From positions 3,838,618 to 3,902,617 of the forward strand of contig VFFE01007500.1 in NCBI GenBank assembly GCA_008921705.1: a DNA stretch of 64,000 nt, written 5' to 3'. Made by a program: the position numbers and the translations under genes. Origin of the DNA: Burhinus oedicnemus (taxonomy: Eukaryota; Chordata; Aves; Charadriiformes; Burhinidae). This document shows positions 50,701 to 56,700 of the stretch, piece after piece; within the stretch, counting starts at the first letter, position 1; the number at the start of each line of letters is the position of its first letter. The notes under the pieces are model-generated. The model did no database searches. It saw only the letters and a program-made list of their open reading frames with translations, and was not told the origin of the DNA.

Positions 50701-51238
50701 CTACCCCAGTGTAAAATGAGTGTTAATGAGACTGGAAACAGACACACTGTCTTCAGAAAACATTAGTGAGGCAGATTGAAGGACAAGTTCTCCCTTTTCA
50801 CAGTTACAGTGACAGACTTTCTACAGCATCTAGTTCCTTCAAAAGTGAAGTAGGTGTAACAGAGTGAGGACCACAACTGTACAGTTGTTCACACAAAGGA
50901 GTATTCTTCCTCGTATCACAGTGTTATTTTTACAATGAACAGCACAGTGGATAGTAAGAATGTAGGTAACAGAATTTGCCACTATGTAAATAAGTAAAGA
51001 ACTGTGAAATGATTGCTACGTGGTATTCCACCAATCATTATTACCTGCAAAATCTCAATGATTTTCAGTTTGGTGTCCATTACGATCACATCTTCACTGT
51101 CTGAGGTGCTAACTTGCTTGCTTGGGTGAATGCTTGGCTGTACATCAGGGGCACTGATGGGAAATATAGATCCTCTGCTCAGCACCATTTGGGTCATCAT
51201 CTCTCCTACACCATGGATGGTCCTCATAACGTTGTTTC
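8638..51238 (-). CDS. ITPR2: Inositol 1,4,5-trisphosphate receptor type 2, central part of the coding region (16 joined exons)
   Basis: ITPR2 forms a tetrameric IP3-gated Ca2+ release channel in the endoplasmic reticulum membrane. Exons in transcript order: 51238-51045, 48245-48113, 47194-47137, 45632-45467, 43470-43297, 38226-38137, 37989-37864, 36600-36478, 34880-34680, 30354-30103, 28809-28684, 22335-22207, 21605-21485, 11820-11630, 10912-10770, 8746-8638. All junctions are GT-AG and phase is kept throughout, giving 779 residues with no stop. By family knowledge this is roughly residues 930-1710 of a protein of about 2700 residues: the central helical/armadillo regulatory region, including the second RIH (RYDR_ITPR) domain. 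The IP3-binding core, membrane segments and pore lie outside the window. Peptides such as [14 protein letters not shown] and [14 protein letters not shown] match type 2 rather than types 1 or 3. The gene appears intact; it is partial only because of the window edges. Confidence 0.97.
8747..10769 (-). other. ITPR2: ITPR2 intron 15-16 (2.0 kb)
   Basis: No repeat family or second gene is recognised. An ORF of 126 codons at 9171-9551 (plus) has no family resemblance and is expected by chance. The stretch at 10640-10730 has weak similarity to old dispersed repeats. Confidence 0.75.
10770..10912 (-). CDS. ITPR2: ITPR2 window exon 15
   Basis: This 143-bp exon (47 codons plus two bases, window residues 696-743) encodes [20 protein letters not shown], then [20 protein letters not shown] and RCGAFMS. 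The QAE.SVLVDVL..PELLFPE block is conserved in all IP3 receptors, and MMQAEF points to type 2. The acceptor is TCCCTAG|GAT and the donor is CCAA|GTAAGT. It lies at the boundary between the ARM2 and ARM3 helical regions. Confidence 0.96.
10913..11629 (-). other. ITPR2: ITPR2 intron 14-15 (717 bp)
   Basis: This is a short intron with ordinary splice signals and a pyrimidine-rich acceptor (TTCTTTTTCCCTAG on the transcript strand). I see nothing else in it. Confidence 0.85.
11630..11820 (-). CDS. ITPR2: ITPR2 window exon 14
   Basis: This 191-bp exon (two bases plus 63 codons, window residues 632-695) starts [19 protein letters not shown]. It continues through [16 protein letters not shown] and [18 protein letters not shown] to NIIEKLQ. 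This is the best isoform marker in the window: the type 1 receptor has an RRDSV protein kinase A site near here, which is absent from this exon, and [15 protein letters not shown] is the type 2 sequence. The acceptor is TTAAAG|CA and the donor is GCAG|GTACAA. Confidence 0.97.
12414..12507. repeat. Three-copy tandem repeat, unit about 33 bp
   Basis: The unit begins TTCCTGGATGCC and ends GCAATATAACC. Copies start near 12416, 12446 and 12482. The middle copy carries a small internal rearrangement in which GGATGCC-TGGATTCCTG replaces GGATGCCACTG. It looks like a local replication-slippage duplication. Confidence 0.85.
16855..17065 (-). repeat. Diverged CR1/L3-like LINE 3' remnant
   Basis: Read on the plus strand, the block contains CTCTAGCCTCTTCTTG and CCTCTGTACCTGTTCCAGTT, phrases found in the antisense of ancient CR1/L3 LINE 3' regions of amniotes. 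It is strongly diverged, with no tail octamer, and the boundaries are approximate. Confidence 0.5.
18070..18432 (+). other. Unidentified ORF antisense to ITPR2, 120 codons
   Basis: A stop-free plus-strand frame from 18070 to a stop at 18432 encodes a charged, helix-prone peptide containing [35 protein letters not shown] and [17 protein letters not shown]. It has no ATG near its start; the first in-frame ATG is inside, in TSMLLAE. An acceptor-like CCACAG (18106-18111) and a donor-like CTA|GTAAGC near 18391 would frame an exon of about 280 bp. I do not recognise the protein. Length alone is within chance expectation for 64 kb. It could be a decayed gene fragment, an exon of an antisense transcript, or noise. 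Confidence 0.2.
18746..18761 (+). repeat. G-rich homopurine tract, possible G-quadruplex
   Basis: GG-A-GGGGGG-A-GGGGGG is flanked on both sides by runs of about ten A. On the ITPR2 transcript strand this is a long polypyrimidine stretch followed by a CTGACAG, which resembles a cryptic 3' splice site. Confidence 0.7.
21485..21605 (-). CDS. ITPR2: ITPR2 window exon 13
   Basis: This 121-bp exon (40 codons plus one base, window residues 592-632) encodes [19 protein letters not shown], then [21 protein letters not shown]. The last base begins an Ala codon finished by exon 14. The acceptor is TTTTCAG|ACA and the donor is GTGG|GTAGGT. Exon 14 is 9.7 kb away, across the longest internal intron in the window. 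Confidence 0.96.
21606..22206 (-). other. ITPR2: ITPR2 intron 12-13 (601 bp)
   Basis: This is a short intron between two secure exons. I see no repeat or other feature in it. Confidence 0.85.
22207..22335 (-). CDS. ITPR2: ITPR2 window exon 12
   Basis: This 129-bp, 43-codon exon is phase 0 on both sides (window residues 549-591). It encodes [19 protein letters not shown], then [20 protein letters not shown]. The FFxSPFSxxSTxLQ motif is shared by all IP3 receptors, while [11 protein letters not shown] fits type 2. The acceptor is CTGTAG|GTT and the donor is CCAG|GTAAAG. Confidence 0.96.
23210..24626 (+). mobile_element. CR1 non-LTR retrotransposon, 5'-truncated, internally deleted and frameshifted
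   Basis: Plus-strand frames encode pieces of CR1 ORF2. The connector after the endonuclease comes first ([37 protein letters not shown]; 23340-23541). The end of the reverse transcriptase follows, with an FADD catalytic box at 23738-23749, then the C-terminal region ([19 protein letters not shown] at about 24080, [46 protein letters not shown]), ending with a stop at 24540. The 3' UTR ends in the tandem octamer tail ATTCTATGATTCTATGA at 24610-24626. Most of the reverse transcriptase core is missing: the sequence jumps at about 23550 from the connector to a late RT block. At least three frame changes follow, so the copy cannot be functional. The exact 5' boundary is uncertain. Confidence 0.95.
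23540..24540 (+). pseudogene. Decayed CR1 ORF2 reverse transcriptase remnant
   Basis: This is the coding remnant inside the CR1 copy. The RT pieces lie in different frames: a late-RT motif GVPQG-LLGPVLI-like at about 23650-23690, FADD in another frame after a small frameshift near 23720, the [20 protein letters not shown] segment at 23967-24026, and the last 136 codons (24130-24540) in frame again. The frame changes and the core deletion show that it is a dead copy. Neighbouring sequence is ITPR2 intron. Confidence 0.9.
24895..25030 (+). repeat. MIR-like SINE remnant
   Basis: The block reads ...TGGATGGGGAACTGAAGTCC, AGAGAAGCTGAGTGAATCGC, TTAAGGTCACAGAGAAAAG, and then GACAGAAGCAG. The order (dilution of 'GAGGAAACTGAGGCACAGAGAGG', then 'AAGGTCACACAG') is that of the MIR/CORE-SINE body. 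It is strongly diverged, as expected for such an old element in a bird. Confidence 0.65.
28684..28809 (-). CDS. ITPR2: ITPR2 window exon 11
   Basis: This 126-bp, 42-codon exon is phase 0 on both sides (window residues 507-548). It encodes [20 protein letters not shown], then [22 protein letters not shown]. This segment is nearly invariant across IP3 receptors ([15 protein letters not shown]). The acceptor is CCTGCAG|GTG and the donor is AAGG|GTAAGC. It belongs to the helical ARM2 region. Confidence 0.96.
28810..30102 (-). other. ITPR2: ITPR2 intron 10-11 (1.3 kb)
   Basis: No repeat or additional exon is recognised. Minus-strand ORFs of about 90 codons here have no family resemblance. A CCCACTGACTTCAGC phrase near 29710 may be a trace of an old dispersed repeat. 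Confidence 0.75.
30103..30354 (-). CDS. ITPR2: ITPR2 window exon 10
   Basis: This 252-bp, 84-codon exon is the largest in the window and is phase 0 on both sides (window residues 423-506). It begins [18 protein letters not shown], includes [18 protein letters not shown] and [19 protein letters not shown], and ends VTHDDCIPE. The [16 protein letters not shown] block is characteristic of type 2; types 1 and 3 differ here in my memory of the family. The acceptor is TTTTCAG|CTG and the donor is TGAG|GTAAGA. A short CR1 tail lies 46 bases upstream of the acceptor. Confidence 0.97.
30400..30453 (+). mobile_element. CR1 3' tail fragment
   Basis: The block contains TTGGACTCAGTGATCTTAA, CCTTTTCCAACTTAAATG and ATTCTATGAT, which is the canonical end of avian CR1. 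Only about 54 bp remain, in the same orientation as the main CR1 copy. It sits just upstream of exon 10 in transcript direction. Confidence 0.9.
30758..30885 (+). repeat. MIR-like SINE remnant
   Basis: Phrases CATTATCCCTGTTTTATAGA, AGGGACTTGAGGTGCAGAGA and ACCCAGAATTTAACCAACG follow the order of the MIR body (ATTATCCCCATTTTACAGA, ACTGAGGCACAGAGA, CCCAGG-region). This is the clearest MIR-like copy in the window. Confidence 0.7.
33075..33235 (+). repeat. Possible MIR-like SINE remnant
   Basis: It contains GCCCCATCTGGAGGC, then TTAAGGTCACAGAGTAATC, CTGTCCTGACTCCATGGC and CCATTAGGCTACGCTG. These are in the order of the second half of MIR (AAGGTCACACAGC, then CCACTAGGCTA-like). It is more diverged than the copy at 30758. 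Confidence 0.55.
34680..34880 (-). CDS. ITPR2: ITPR2 window exon 9
   Basis: This 201-bp, 67-codon exon is phase 0 on both sides (window residues 356-422). It starts [20 protein letters not shown] and continues through [17 protein letters not shown] and [20 protein letters not shown] to DMVMTE. It is the central part of the second RIH domain. The acceptor is TCTTTAG|CTC and the donor is AGAG|GTAAGT, close to the consensus. Confidence 0.97.
34881..36477 (-). other. ITPR2: ITPR2 intron 8-9 (1.6 kb)
   Basis: It holds a purine-rich tandem duplication (36301-36373) and a short CA/TA-rich patch (35940-35965). Nothing else is recognised. Confidence 0.8.
36301..36373. repeat. Two-copy purine-rich tandem repeat, unit about 36 bp
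   Basis: Copies at 36301-36336 and 36337-36373 both start AATAAG-G/A-GAGAAAAGACA and end GAGAAGAGAAG. They are almost entirely A and G, so the transcript carries a C/U-rich stretch that begins 72 nt after the end of exon 8's upstream partner intron boundary is passed, that is, about 105-177 nt downstream of the exon 8 donor. Confidence 0.85.
36478..36600 (-). CDS. ITPR2: ITPR2 window exon 8
   Basis: This 123-bp, 41-codon exon is phase 0 on both sides (window residues 315-355). It encodes [20 protein letters not shown], then [21 protein letters not shown]. The 'FLQ.FC.GN..NQ..LHK' pattern is the core helix-turn-helix of the RIH domain. The acceptor is TCTGCAG|AGT and the donor is AGGA|GTAAGT. 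It is too short to appear among long ORFs but is fully supported by family match and phase. Confidence 0.96.
36601..37863 (-). other. ITPR2: ITPR2 intron 7-8 (1.3 kb)
   Basis: The main content is the perfect inverted repeat at 37349-37418. A TG/TA-rich stretch at 36960-37060 could form a weak imperfect hairpin. No other gene or repeat family is seen. Confidence 0.85.
37349..37418. repeat. Perfect inverted repeat: 34-bp arms, 2-nt spacer
   Basis: The left arm is 37349-37382, the spacer is CA at 37383-37384, and the right arm is 37385-37418. The arms are exact reverse complements: the left starts GTTAGAGGCTTCCCCC and the right ends GGGGGAAGCCTCTAAC. The inner part of each arm is two copies of the CR1-tail-like octamer ATTCTGTG (as CAGAATCA in the left arm). 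Transcribed within ITPR2 pre-mRNA, it would fold into a fully paired 34-bp hairpin. Confidence 0.97.
37864..37989 (-). CDS. ITPR2: ITPR2 window exon 7 (start of second RIH domain)
   Basis: This 126-bp, 42-codon exon is phase 0 on both sides (window residues 273-314). It encodes [20 protein letters not shown], then RLLKNMGAH and [12 protein letters not shown]. The N-rich '[11 protein letters not shown]' block is typical of RIH domains shared by ryanodine and IP3 receptors. The acceptor is TTTATAG|ATT and the donor is AAAG|GTTATT. The intron before it is only 147 bp, and its acceptor tract is a tetranucleotide microsatellite. Confidence 0.96.
37990..38034. repeat. Compound tetranucleotide microsatellite (TAAA)n/(CAAG)n at a splice acceptor
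   Basis: The plus strand reads TATAAATAAATAAACAG, then ATAAATAAGCAGGCAAGCAAGCAAAG. On the transcript strand it ends TTTATTTATAG immediately before exon 7. Confidence 0.85.
37990..38136 (-). other. ITPR2: ITPR2 intron 6-7 (147 bp, shortest in window)
   Basis: This minimal intron has good donor and acceptor sites. The 45 bases next to exon 7 are a run of TAAA and CAAG units on the plus strand, which become TTTA/CTTG units on the transcript and act as the polypyrimidine-like tract. Confidence 0.9.
38137..38226 (-). CDS. ITPR2: ITPR2 window exon 6 (90-bp linker exon)
   Basis: This 90-bp, 30-codon exon has phase-0 junctions on both sides (window residues 243-272). It starts [16 protein letters not shown], continues with a Ser/Asn/Lys-rich stretch ([12 protein letters not shown]) and joins the next helical repeat. 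The acceptor is TTACAG|GAG and the donor is AGAG|GTTGGT. It is hydrophilic and low in aromatic residues, consistent with a flexible surface loop just before the second RIH domain. Its size and phase would allow in-frame skipping, but nothing in the sequence shows that this happens. Confidence 0.93.
38227..43296 (-). other. ITPR2: ITPR2 intron 5-6 (5.1 kb)
   Basis: It holds the CR1 fragment at 40804-41118, in the same transcriptional sense as ITPR2. The rest shows no exon, gene or repeat family that I can name. Confidence 0.8.
40804..41118 (-). mobile_element. CR1 3' end fragment (about 315 bp)
   Basis: On the plus strand it starts with the reversed tail (ATCATGGAATCATAGAATGG), then GTTTAGGTTGGAAGGGACCT, AACCTGGCCTTGAACACTTC and CAACCTGTTCCAGTGCCTCA, and ends near CTTCTTGTAGGG. 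This is the standard avian CR1 3' end in minus orientation: the tail, 3' UTR and the last ORF2 codons. It is well preserved, so relatively young, and 5'-truncated as usual. Confidence 0.95.
43297..43470 (-). CDS. ITPR2: ITPR2 window exon 5
   Basis: This 174-bp, 58-codon exon is flanked by phase-0 junctions (window residues 185-242). It encodes [20 protein letters not shown] and the helix [17 protein letters not shown], then an acidic, hydrophilic linker ([18 protein letters not shown]). The acceptor is TTCTAG|GTT and the donor is AGAG|GTGGGT. The linker leads into exon 6 and is probably disordered. Confidence 0.96.
43471..45466 (-). other. ITPR2: ITPR2 intron 4-5 (2.0 kb)
   Basis: It holds a 24-bp tandem duplication (43803-43850) and is otherwise AT-rich. 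Plus-strand ORFs at 44345-44843 are AT-rich and resemble no family. Confidence 0.8.
43803..43850. repeat. Two-copy 24-bp tandem duplication
   Basis: CATGGTATTAAA-A/G-CAATACAGTTA is repeated at 43803-43826 and 43827-43850 with one mismatch, pointing to a fairly recent slippage event. Confidence 0.9.
45467..45632 (-). CDS. ITPR2: ITPR2 window exon 4
   Basis: This 166-bp exon (one base plus 55 codons, window residues 129-184) encodes [20 protein letters not shown], followed by a segment containing [19 protein letters not shown] and ending LQAFKQ. It is among the most conserved helical segments of IP3 receptors. The acceptor is TTGTAG|AAAGG and the donor is ACAG|GTATGG. Residues here pack in the central helical region that links ligand binding to the channel. 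Confidence 0.96.
45633..47136 (-). other. ITPR2: ITPR2 intron 3-4 (1.5 kb)
   Basis: The intron has ordinary splice signals. I see no repeats, second gene or structured element. Confidence 0.8.
47137..47194 (-). CDS. ITPR2: ITPR2 window exon 3 (58-bp small exon)
   Basis: This is the smallest exon in the window (2 + 54 + 2 bases, window residues 110-129) and is too short to show as a long ORF. It encodes [19 protein letters not shown] and ends two bases into an Arg codon that exon 4 completes. The acceptor is TTTCCAG|CA and the donor is GCAG|GTATAT. Its length is not a multiple of three, so skipping it would shift the frame. The match to the family and the phase fit on both sides make it secure. 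Confidence 0.93.
47195..48112 (-). other. ITPR2: ITPR2 intron 2-3 (918 bp)
   Basis: It holds a probable ancient CORE-SINE fragment (47400-47475) and a poly-A/T patch next to the exon 3 acceptor. Nothing else is recognised. Confidence 0.8.
47400..47475 (+). repeat. Possible amniote CORE-SINE (MIR1_Amn-like) fragment
   Basis: GCCCCACGGTGCTAGGAGC followed by TGTACAAACCCCCGCCAGTG resembles the 'GTGCTAGGCACTGTACAAAC' core of ancient amniote SINEs. It is short, and the subfamily is from memory. Confidence 0.5.
48113..48245 (-). CDS. ITPR2: ITPR2 window exon 2
   Basis: This 133-bp exon (44 codons plus one base, window residues 66-110) begins [19 protein letters not shown], the conserved helix pair that follows [10 protein letters not shown] in IP3 receptors. 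It then runs into a variable Ser/Thr/Pro/Asp-rich tail ([14 protein letters not shown]). The acceptor is TTGCAG|TTT and the donor is TCAG|GTAAAT. The tail differs from my memory of mammalian ITPR2, as expected for a surface linker. Confidence 0.95.
48246..51044 (-). other. ITPR2: ITPR2 intron 1-2 (2.8 kb)
   Basis: It holds a three-copy 12-bp repeat (48345-48382) and a CATGACTTCAGTGGGTCC phrase near 50620 that may be a relic of an old dispersed repeat. No gene is seen. Confidence 0.8.
48345..48382. repeat. Three-copy 12-14 bp AT-rich tandem repeat
   Basis: The unit TTAAGTAAATTA starts at 48345, 48357 and 48371; the second copy has two extra T and the third ends AT. It lies about 100 nt upstream of exon 2 in transcript direction. 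Confidence 0.85.
51045..51238 (-). CDS. ITPR2: ITPR2 window exon 1
   Basis: This 194-bp exon completes a split Gly codon and adds 64 codons (window residues 1-65). It starts with [16 protein letters not shown], a segment conserved in all IP3 receptors, and ends with [13 protein letters not shown]. The middle (around [10 protein letters not shown] and the acidic DSED) is a variable, probably flexible linker. The acceptor is ATAG|GA and the donor is CAG|GTAATA. The preceding exon should encode the end of the ARM1/linker region, but I could not find it in the 12.8 kb to the right, so it probably lies outside the window. Confidence 0.95.
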
Positions 51239-51559
51239 CTATGCATTAAACAAAAACATGTATATATTTGCCATGAGTAATGCTTGCTTGCAAAGCTATA
51301 TATCACACATACACCCATGCTGTCAAAACCCTTCACAGTCTTAACAGGCATATTGAAAAATAAGTCCTCAATTCCTGATCAAAACTCAGGAGAAAGGATT
51401 CATTCAAATTACCCAATGGTTTAGGGACAAATTTTTCTACACTGATTTTCCAAGAGATCATTTCTTACGGGTCAACAGACTGAAAAGATGTCAAAAAATT
51501 TCCACAGCTCTGATAACATGTTCAAAAAATCATAAAAAGTAGAGCAAAAGAAATCTTAG

Positions 51560-51830
51560 TAGTTCACCTAACTCATTCCTTTGCCTGAAGGCATATTATC
51601 TACATCTAAGACCATTTCTGAAAGAGGTTTGTTTCACCTGTTTTTAAGAATATTTAAGCATTGCATATCCCACATTATACAGCATCCCTAGGCAAGTGAT
51701 TCCAGTACTTGACTATGTTTATAGTTAGAAAACTTTTATTGGTATTTCATTTGTATCATCTATTGCTGCAGTTTATGACCTTTCTTTGTAGACACATGAG
51801 AGGAGTTCATTTTCCATGCCTACTCCCACT
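51560..51830 (-). repeat. Diverged CR1-like LINE 3' remnant
   Basis: On the plus strand, GGTTTGTTTCACCTGTTTTT, then CAAGTGATTCCAGTACTTGA and AGTTAGAAAACTTTTATTGG, follow the order of the CR1 antisense 3' region (CAACCTGTTCCAGTG...TGAAAAAGTTTTTCCT). It is much older than the CR1 copies at 23 and 41 kb. Confidence 0.6.
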
Positions 51831-52959
51831 GACGTCTTCGCCACGATGACTGGACATAATATAGGTGCTTGACAGTAAGGTTGCTTTTGGCACTGCAGAA
51901 GCTGGAAGGAGACTATCCAAGTATCTTATATGTCACACTAAGAGAGAGTAAAGATTTGAGGCTGTGCAAGTCTGATCAATCTCCATACACGGTCCAAATG
52001 ACAGGCCACAAACCAAAGCCAACTGACACAACAAGCCAAACATCCCCCTTCAAATAAGTCCCAGGAGAATGTCAGGCCCTGAAGGCTGTCCTGAAGGTCA
52101 AACTAGTATCTGTAATCACAGTGCCCTTCATAAGTTATACCTGGGGGAAAAGAATTATTTTACACTCATGTGGCAAAAAACTTTATCCAGTCTAGTTGCA
52201 ATGGTACCTATCACTGATGCCAGTTCAGTAAAATCTACCAAGAAATACCATCTGTTCCCATAGATTATACTGGTCTTTCTTTACAGTGAATTTTGATATG
52301 AAAAGCATCTCAGTGAATCAATGACTATCTTCTTCCAAAGGTAGAGAGAAGAAAGAACGAGAGTATCATGCTACGTACCTACATGAATTAGTTTCTTTTC
52401 TTGCAAAGCACAGATCTGAATGAATGGAGGAAAGGAAGGGAATGATAGAGCCTCTTTGCAGAAACGGTGCCAAGACCTAGACTACACCGAAGGCAAACAA
52501 AAGAATGGAGGAAATGTAGCTTTGCTAAGGTAAGCCTGAATAGTTTTTGTTTGTCTTTTAGTACAGTTTAATCACCATGCAAGTGACAAGTTTTACTCAC
52601 ACAGAAGAGACCCTCTTCCCAGATAATCTGCTGTAAAAAGCCAAAGCTATTTTTTATTTTGTTAGCAATATCCTCCTCTTATGCCCTTCTTTCTTCAATC
52701 CATAGAGCTCAAGTACTGCATGCAGGGAAAGAGGATGCCTTCAGCCCTGACTTTAAAAGGAAAACACACAAAGAATTTGCTTTTTCAAAGTGAATGAGGC
52801 AGATTAGTGTCATGTTTGAGGTCCCATTCAGCATCCGGTCTGGTGTGCAATCACTCTGAATTGGTCTTTTGAAAATACTACTTCAAGTCCCTTCAAAGGA
52901 GGGAAAAAAAATGTATTTCTGACTTTGCATGATGTTAGGAAAGAAAAACTAGAAGTCAA

Positions 52960-53030
52960 ACTCAGGGCTAGATCCTCACATTTGGCAGGCACAGACAGGT
53001 CTCCTAACTGTTTACACCAGCATAAAGCAA
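52960..53030. repeat. Possible ancient amniote interspersed repeat remnant
   Basis: CTCAGGGCTAGATCCTCACA and TGTTTACACCAGCATAAAG match the wording 'GGGCCAGATCCTC...TTTACACCAG' of a dispersed repeat that I recall from reptile genomes. It is short and diverged, and the family is not named with confidence. Confidence 0.4.
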
Positions 53031-56000
53031 ATAAAATAATTCCAAATACCCTTCTTGCTGCAAAATGAAAATGGTGCATTTTCCTTTCAAATCAAATAAA
53101 ACAGCTGAGGATCCTTCTCTCTCCCCCTCCCCAGCCCCTTTCTCCCAGTGTGCTAAATACTTATTTGCATTGACCATCATTCAGTACACCCATGTAAAGC
53201 TAGACCACTAAGTGGAGGACCTTCAACCCTTAAAGTAGCTTCAGTTAAACTGACTTTTTGCATCTTCTTCATCTTCAAATCATGAAATAAAAGACCTCAT
53301 TCATATCATCCTGTCCTTAATGCTGACTGGTAAGCCCACAAGACTTATAGTTTGTGCAGCTGCTTCATGGCCTGTAATACCGCTGCTCTACATCTCAGCG
53401 GAGAAGTCATCATCCTCTCTCTCACAACATGTTTTCAAAATCCCTTTCACTCAGTTGTACAGAGGTGCACTGCTATTTGGAAAGCTCAGATATTCTTTAT
53501 AAAACAACTTGAGTCAATGGGGTTACCACCTGATAATTAAACTACTTAAGTCTAAGACAAGTCTGCAGTTTGTCCTAAATGAGGCAGAAGAATTCCACTT
53601 TATCTTGAAAAGTTCCTGCCCACCTTTCAAAACTGAAGTCCACTTAGTGTAAAGTTAACAAAAAAGGTAGTGTCTTTCGGACAAGGAGTCAGACAATGTC
53701 TTGAGTGGACCTCATGTTCTTGGAGAAAGAAAGCTGGGATTTTGCCTGGAGCATACATCTTGCTTATTTCTCAGCTATCACTGGGGTGCTGCACAGGCAC
53801 TGCAGGGGATGGGATTCGACTCCCTCTGTGACCAAGGAATTAGTCACTCTCTCTGCCTTTCAGGACCACGTCCATAAATGAGGAGAGTACTTTCTGCATC
53901 TCTAAAAAGGACAGTGAGAGGCCTGATATAACAAAGACTGTGAGGCATTCAGCTAATGTGATGATGGAGCTTATAAAAGCATCTAGGAAACAAAAAGAAA
54001 TGAGATAACTGCTGTCCTTTCCCCTTACCTCTGGAACACCAGTGGTAAAAGATGGTACAAGCCAGTAAGCGGTAGCTATGCAGCTGCTTCCCAACAGCAT
54101 CAGTAACAAGGATAAACCCTCTGTCCACAACATTCCTTTACTAGCAACCTTCATGTGACTGATCTAAACAGCTAGAGGCAGGAACGCAAAGGAGGATTAA
54201 GGTGGTACTTATTATCACTGCCATTTCAAATTTTATTTCATTAATGCATAGGAAAGGATTTTAGTGAGAGAAAAGTCTACTTAATACAGTTTAGTATTTA
54301 GAGCTGAAATAGGTAGTGACTCAATACTGCATTATTTCTTTCAGTAACAGCAGTGAGACAAGGTGTCATGGGTAAACCCATCTCAGAAAACTTTTTAACT
54401 AACTGTCTGATGCTGACTATTATTTTTAATTAACTCAGAGCAGGCTTGGGAGAACATTCCCAGGGTGAAAATAATAAAGCAACTGGAGCAATTCAGCCTT
54501 CTTCTCAGGAAAGATATTTTAACAACTATGTTTTGTAGGGTGATGAAATGTAACCATCTCTTAGGAGTAGACAGCAGTCAACCAGCACATTCATGCATGG
54601 CAATGAAGCAGATGACTGCGTCTCAACACTGGGAAGAACTGCCCTATTCTTTGAAAGAAGCCATGAGGGTCATTCATGTACATAAAGAGTGGGCAGTAGC
54701 TTCTCTTCCAAAAGATCCCGCAGTAATCAGCACTCGTGGTGCTCAGTGTTATCTGTCCAGCCTTGGAAGTCTAGACCATGTTAAGCATGGACTTAAATCT
54801 GTCACTCACAAACATCAGGGGCCAGCAGCAGTCTTGCTAGTGAGTTGTTTCGTCTTGCTATGCTTTTGTGTTGTCTTGGCTTTAATACAGTTGTCTCAAC
54901 AGGAAAGGGTATGAGTCTATAAGGTAAGGCATGCACAAAGGTTATTGCAGCTTAAAACGTGACTGGCTGCATGTCAGCTAAGCCTGCAACAATGCAAGAC
55001 AAAATACAGTGGCTCAATAAAAGAGATTCAAGTTCTTAGTACATATGCACATAATTACTAAAATAACGGAGCTCTGATCTTAGTTACAGCTCCAAAGTGC
55101 TTCCAGAATACCAATGCCCAAGGAAAAATTAACTAACTGCCTCAGGTAGTTAACTGAGCTAAATCAGGAGAGATACCAAGTAGATGTCAACCCTGATTAC
55201 TTTTGTGTGCACTTTTCTAGAGATAAGTGCAGAGAAGCCTGAGCTGTGCCAGGTACACCACCTTTATGGTGTATACCTATATGGTACTGCCACCTTTAAC
55301 CTGCTGACCTCCATCATTTGTTGTCTTCTTTAGAGGTCAAGGTATTAACATTTACTTATGGCTGAGAAGTGGGGCAGGGAGAGAATGGTCATTGCAGCAT
55401 TGTAAGGTGCTAGTGTGTACAACCAACCAGTTCTCTTACCAGCAAATCACTGCAAAAGTGCTCAGAGCTGTGACTGACCAACAGAGAAAGAGAACGCAAG
55501 GCAATCTCTATGAATCTTCTTCCATTTTTCCAATTTTCCCTTCCTCTCCCCAGTTCTTCCTCTCTGCTCCTCCCTCTGCCAAGACAAGTCAGATGCCAAG
55601 AACCTTCCATAAGCAGTGGACCCATCAGAAATGCCTCCTGTTGAATGTACGGTCTCACAAGATTAGCCAATGGGAGAGTGAAATCAGTGTATGCACAAGG
55701 GGTAATTTAAAGGAGCTGCAGACTGACAAGCACTGAAGGAAAAGGAAAGAAGAGAATGCTTGTCATGTTTTGAAGAGACAACTGTGCACCTCCTTTTCAT
55801 TACTTTTTATTACAGTGATCACAACTTCCTAATGAATATCAGTTTCTGTCACAAAACTGTAGCACATAATCTCATACAATTTGGCACGATTGACAACACA
55901 GCAGCCTCTCTGAGAAGAAAGACTTTTCAGAGGAGTCAATTATAGGAAAAAAATAACAACCACCCAAGTAATCGAAACAGTGGATAATTTGACACTTCAT

Positions 56001-56529
56001 TTTCTACATAAACATATTTTCTTGGTAAGTCATTTACTGGTTGCAAAAATTCTAAAAGCAGAATATAGAAGTAAACAACAGTCTGCTATGTAATACAGTA
56101 TGGATGGTAAGTGACAAAATACCATATTCAGAAAGAAAAACAACTATCAAAGGCAGCTGCCAATTCATGCCTTTTCTCCAAACTCTTCCTAGCCAATTGC
56201 TATGCAGCGTCCTCAGTTTGCTCTCCAGTACCCACAGCATTTTAGGTATTTCACAAACAGTGCAAAGAACCGTGCGGTAGCTGAATGTGAATACACAATG
56301 GACAGCCTCAAAGGCTGGCAGATACCCTTACAGCAAGTAGCCCTCTACTCCACAGATACCCCCAAGACACCAGGGAACTGACTTGCAGCCTTGTTTATTT
56401 AAAAATTAACTATACGCACCTGATCTGGTCCCTAGTTGCCAGAAGGACAGACTCTGCTCTTACTAACATCATTGTTCAGTCTTCCTTGACAAAGATACAG
56501 GAAAGATGGATTCCTAGGACTGAATTTTC

Positions 56530-56700
56530 AAAACTGCTCAGCCATTTTTAGCTCAAGCATTTTTCCACAGTGCTCATGTCTCTACTCAGAAATGTAAAAG
56601 GTGCCTATATTTTCAAAAGTATTTTAACACCTAGCAGCTTTCATTAGGGACTGGAGAAGCTGGATGCTCGGAAACTAAGTACCTAAATAGGGGGTGACAT
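56530..56700. repeat. Possible ancient amniote interspersed repeat remnant
   Basis: AATTTTCAAAACTGCTCAGCC and, further on, ACTAAGTACCTAAATAGG resemble an old dispersed repeat with 'GATTTTCAAAGGTGCTCAGC...TTAGGTGCCTAA' wording. Boundaries and family are uncertain. Confidence 0.4.

Noticed and set aside
53840..54154. Minus-strand ORF with several hydrophobic stretches resembling a membrane protein
   Set aside because: It does not resemble the ITPR2 channel domain and has no splice context. Hydrophobic stretches are common in T-rich random frames.
54465..54914. Plus-strand ORF of 149 codons ending in a hydrophobic, membrane-like segment
   Set aside because: It is the longest non-CR1 ORF other than the CR1 frames, but about one of this length is expected by chance in 64 kb of AT-rich DNA. 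I recognise no family and see no splice, promoter or poly-A support.
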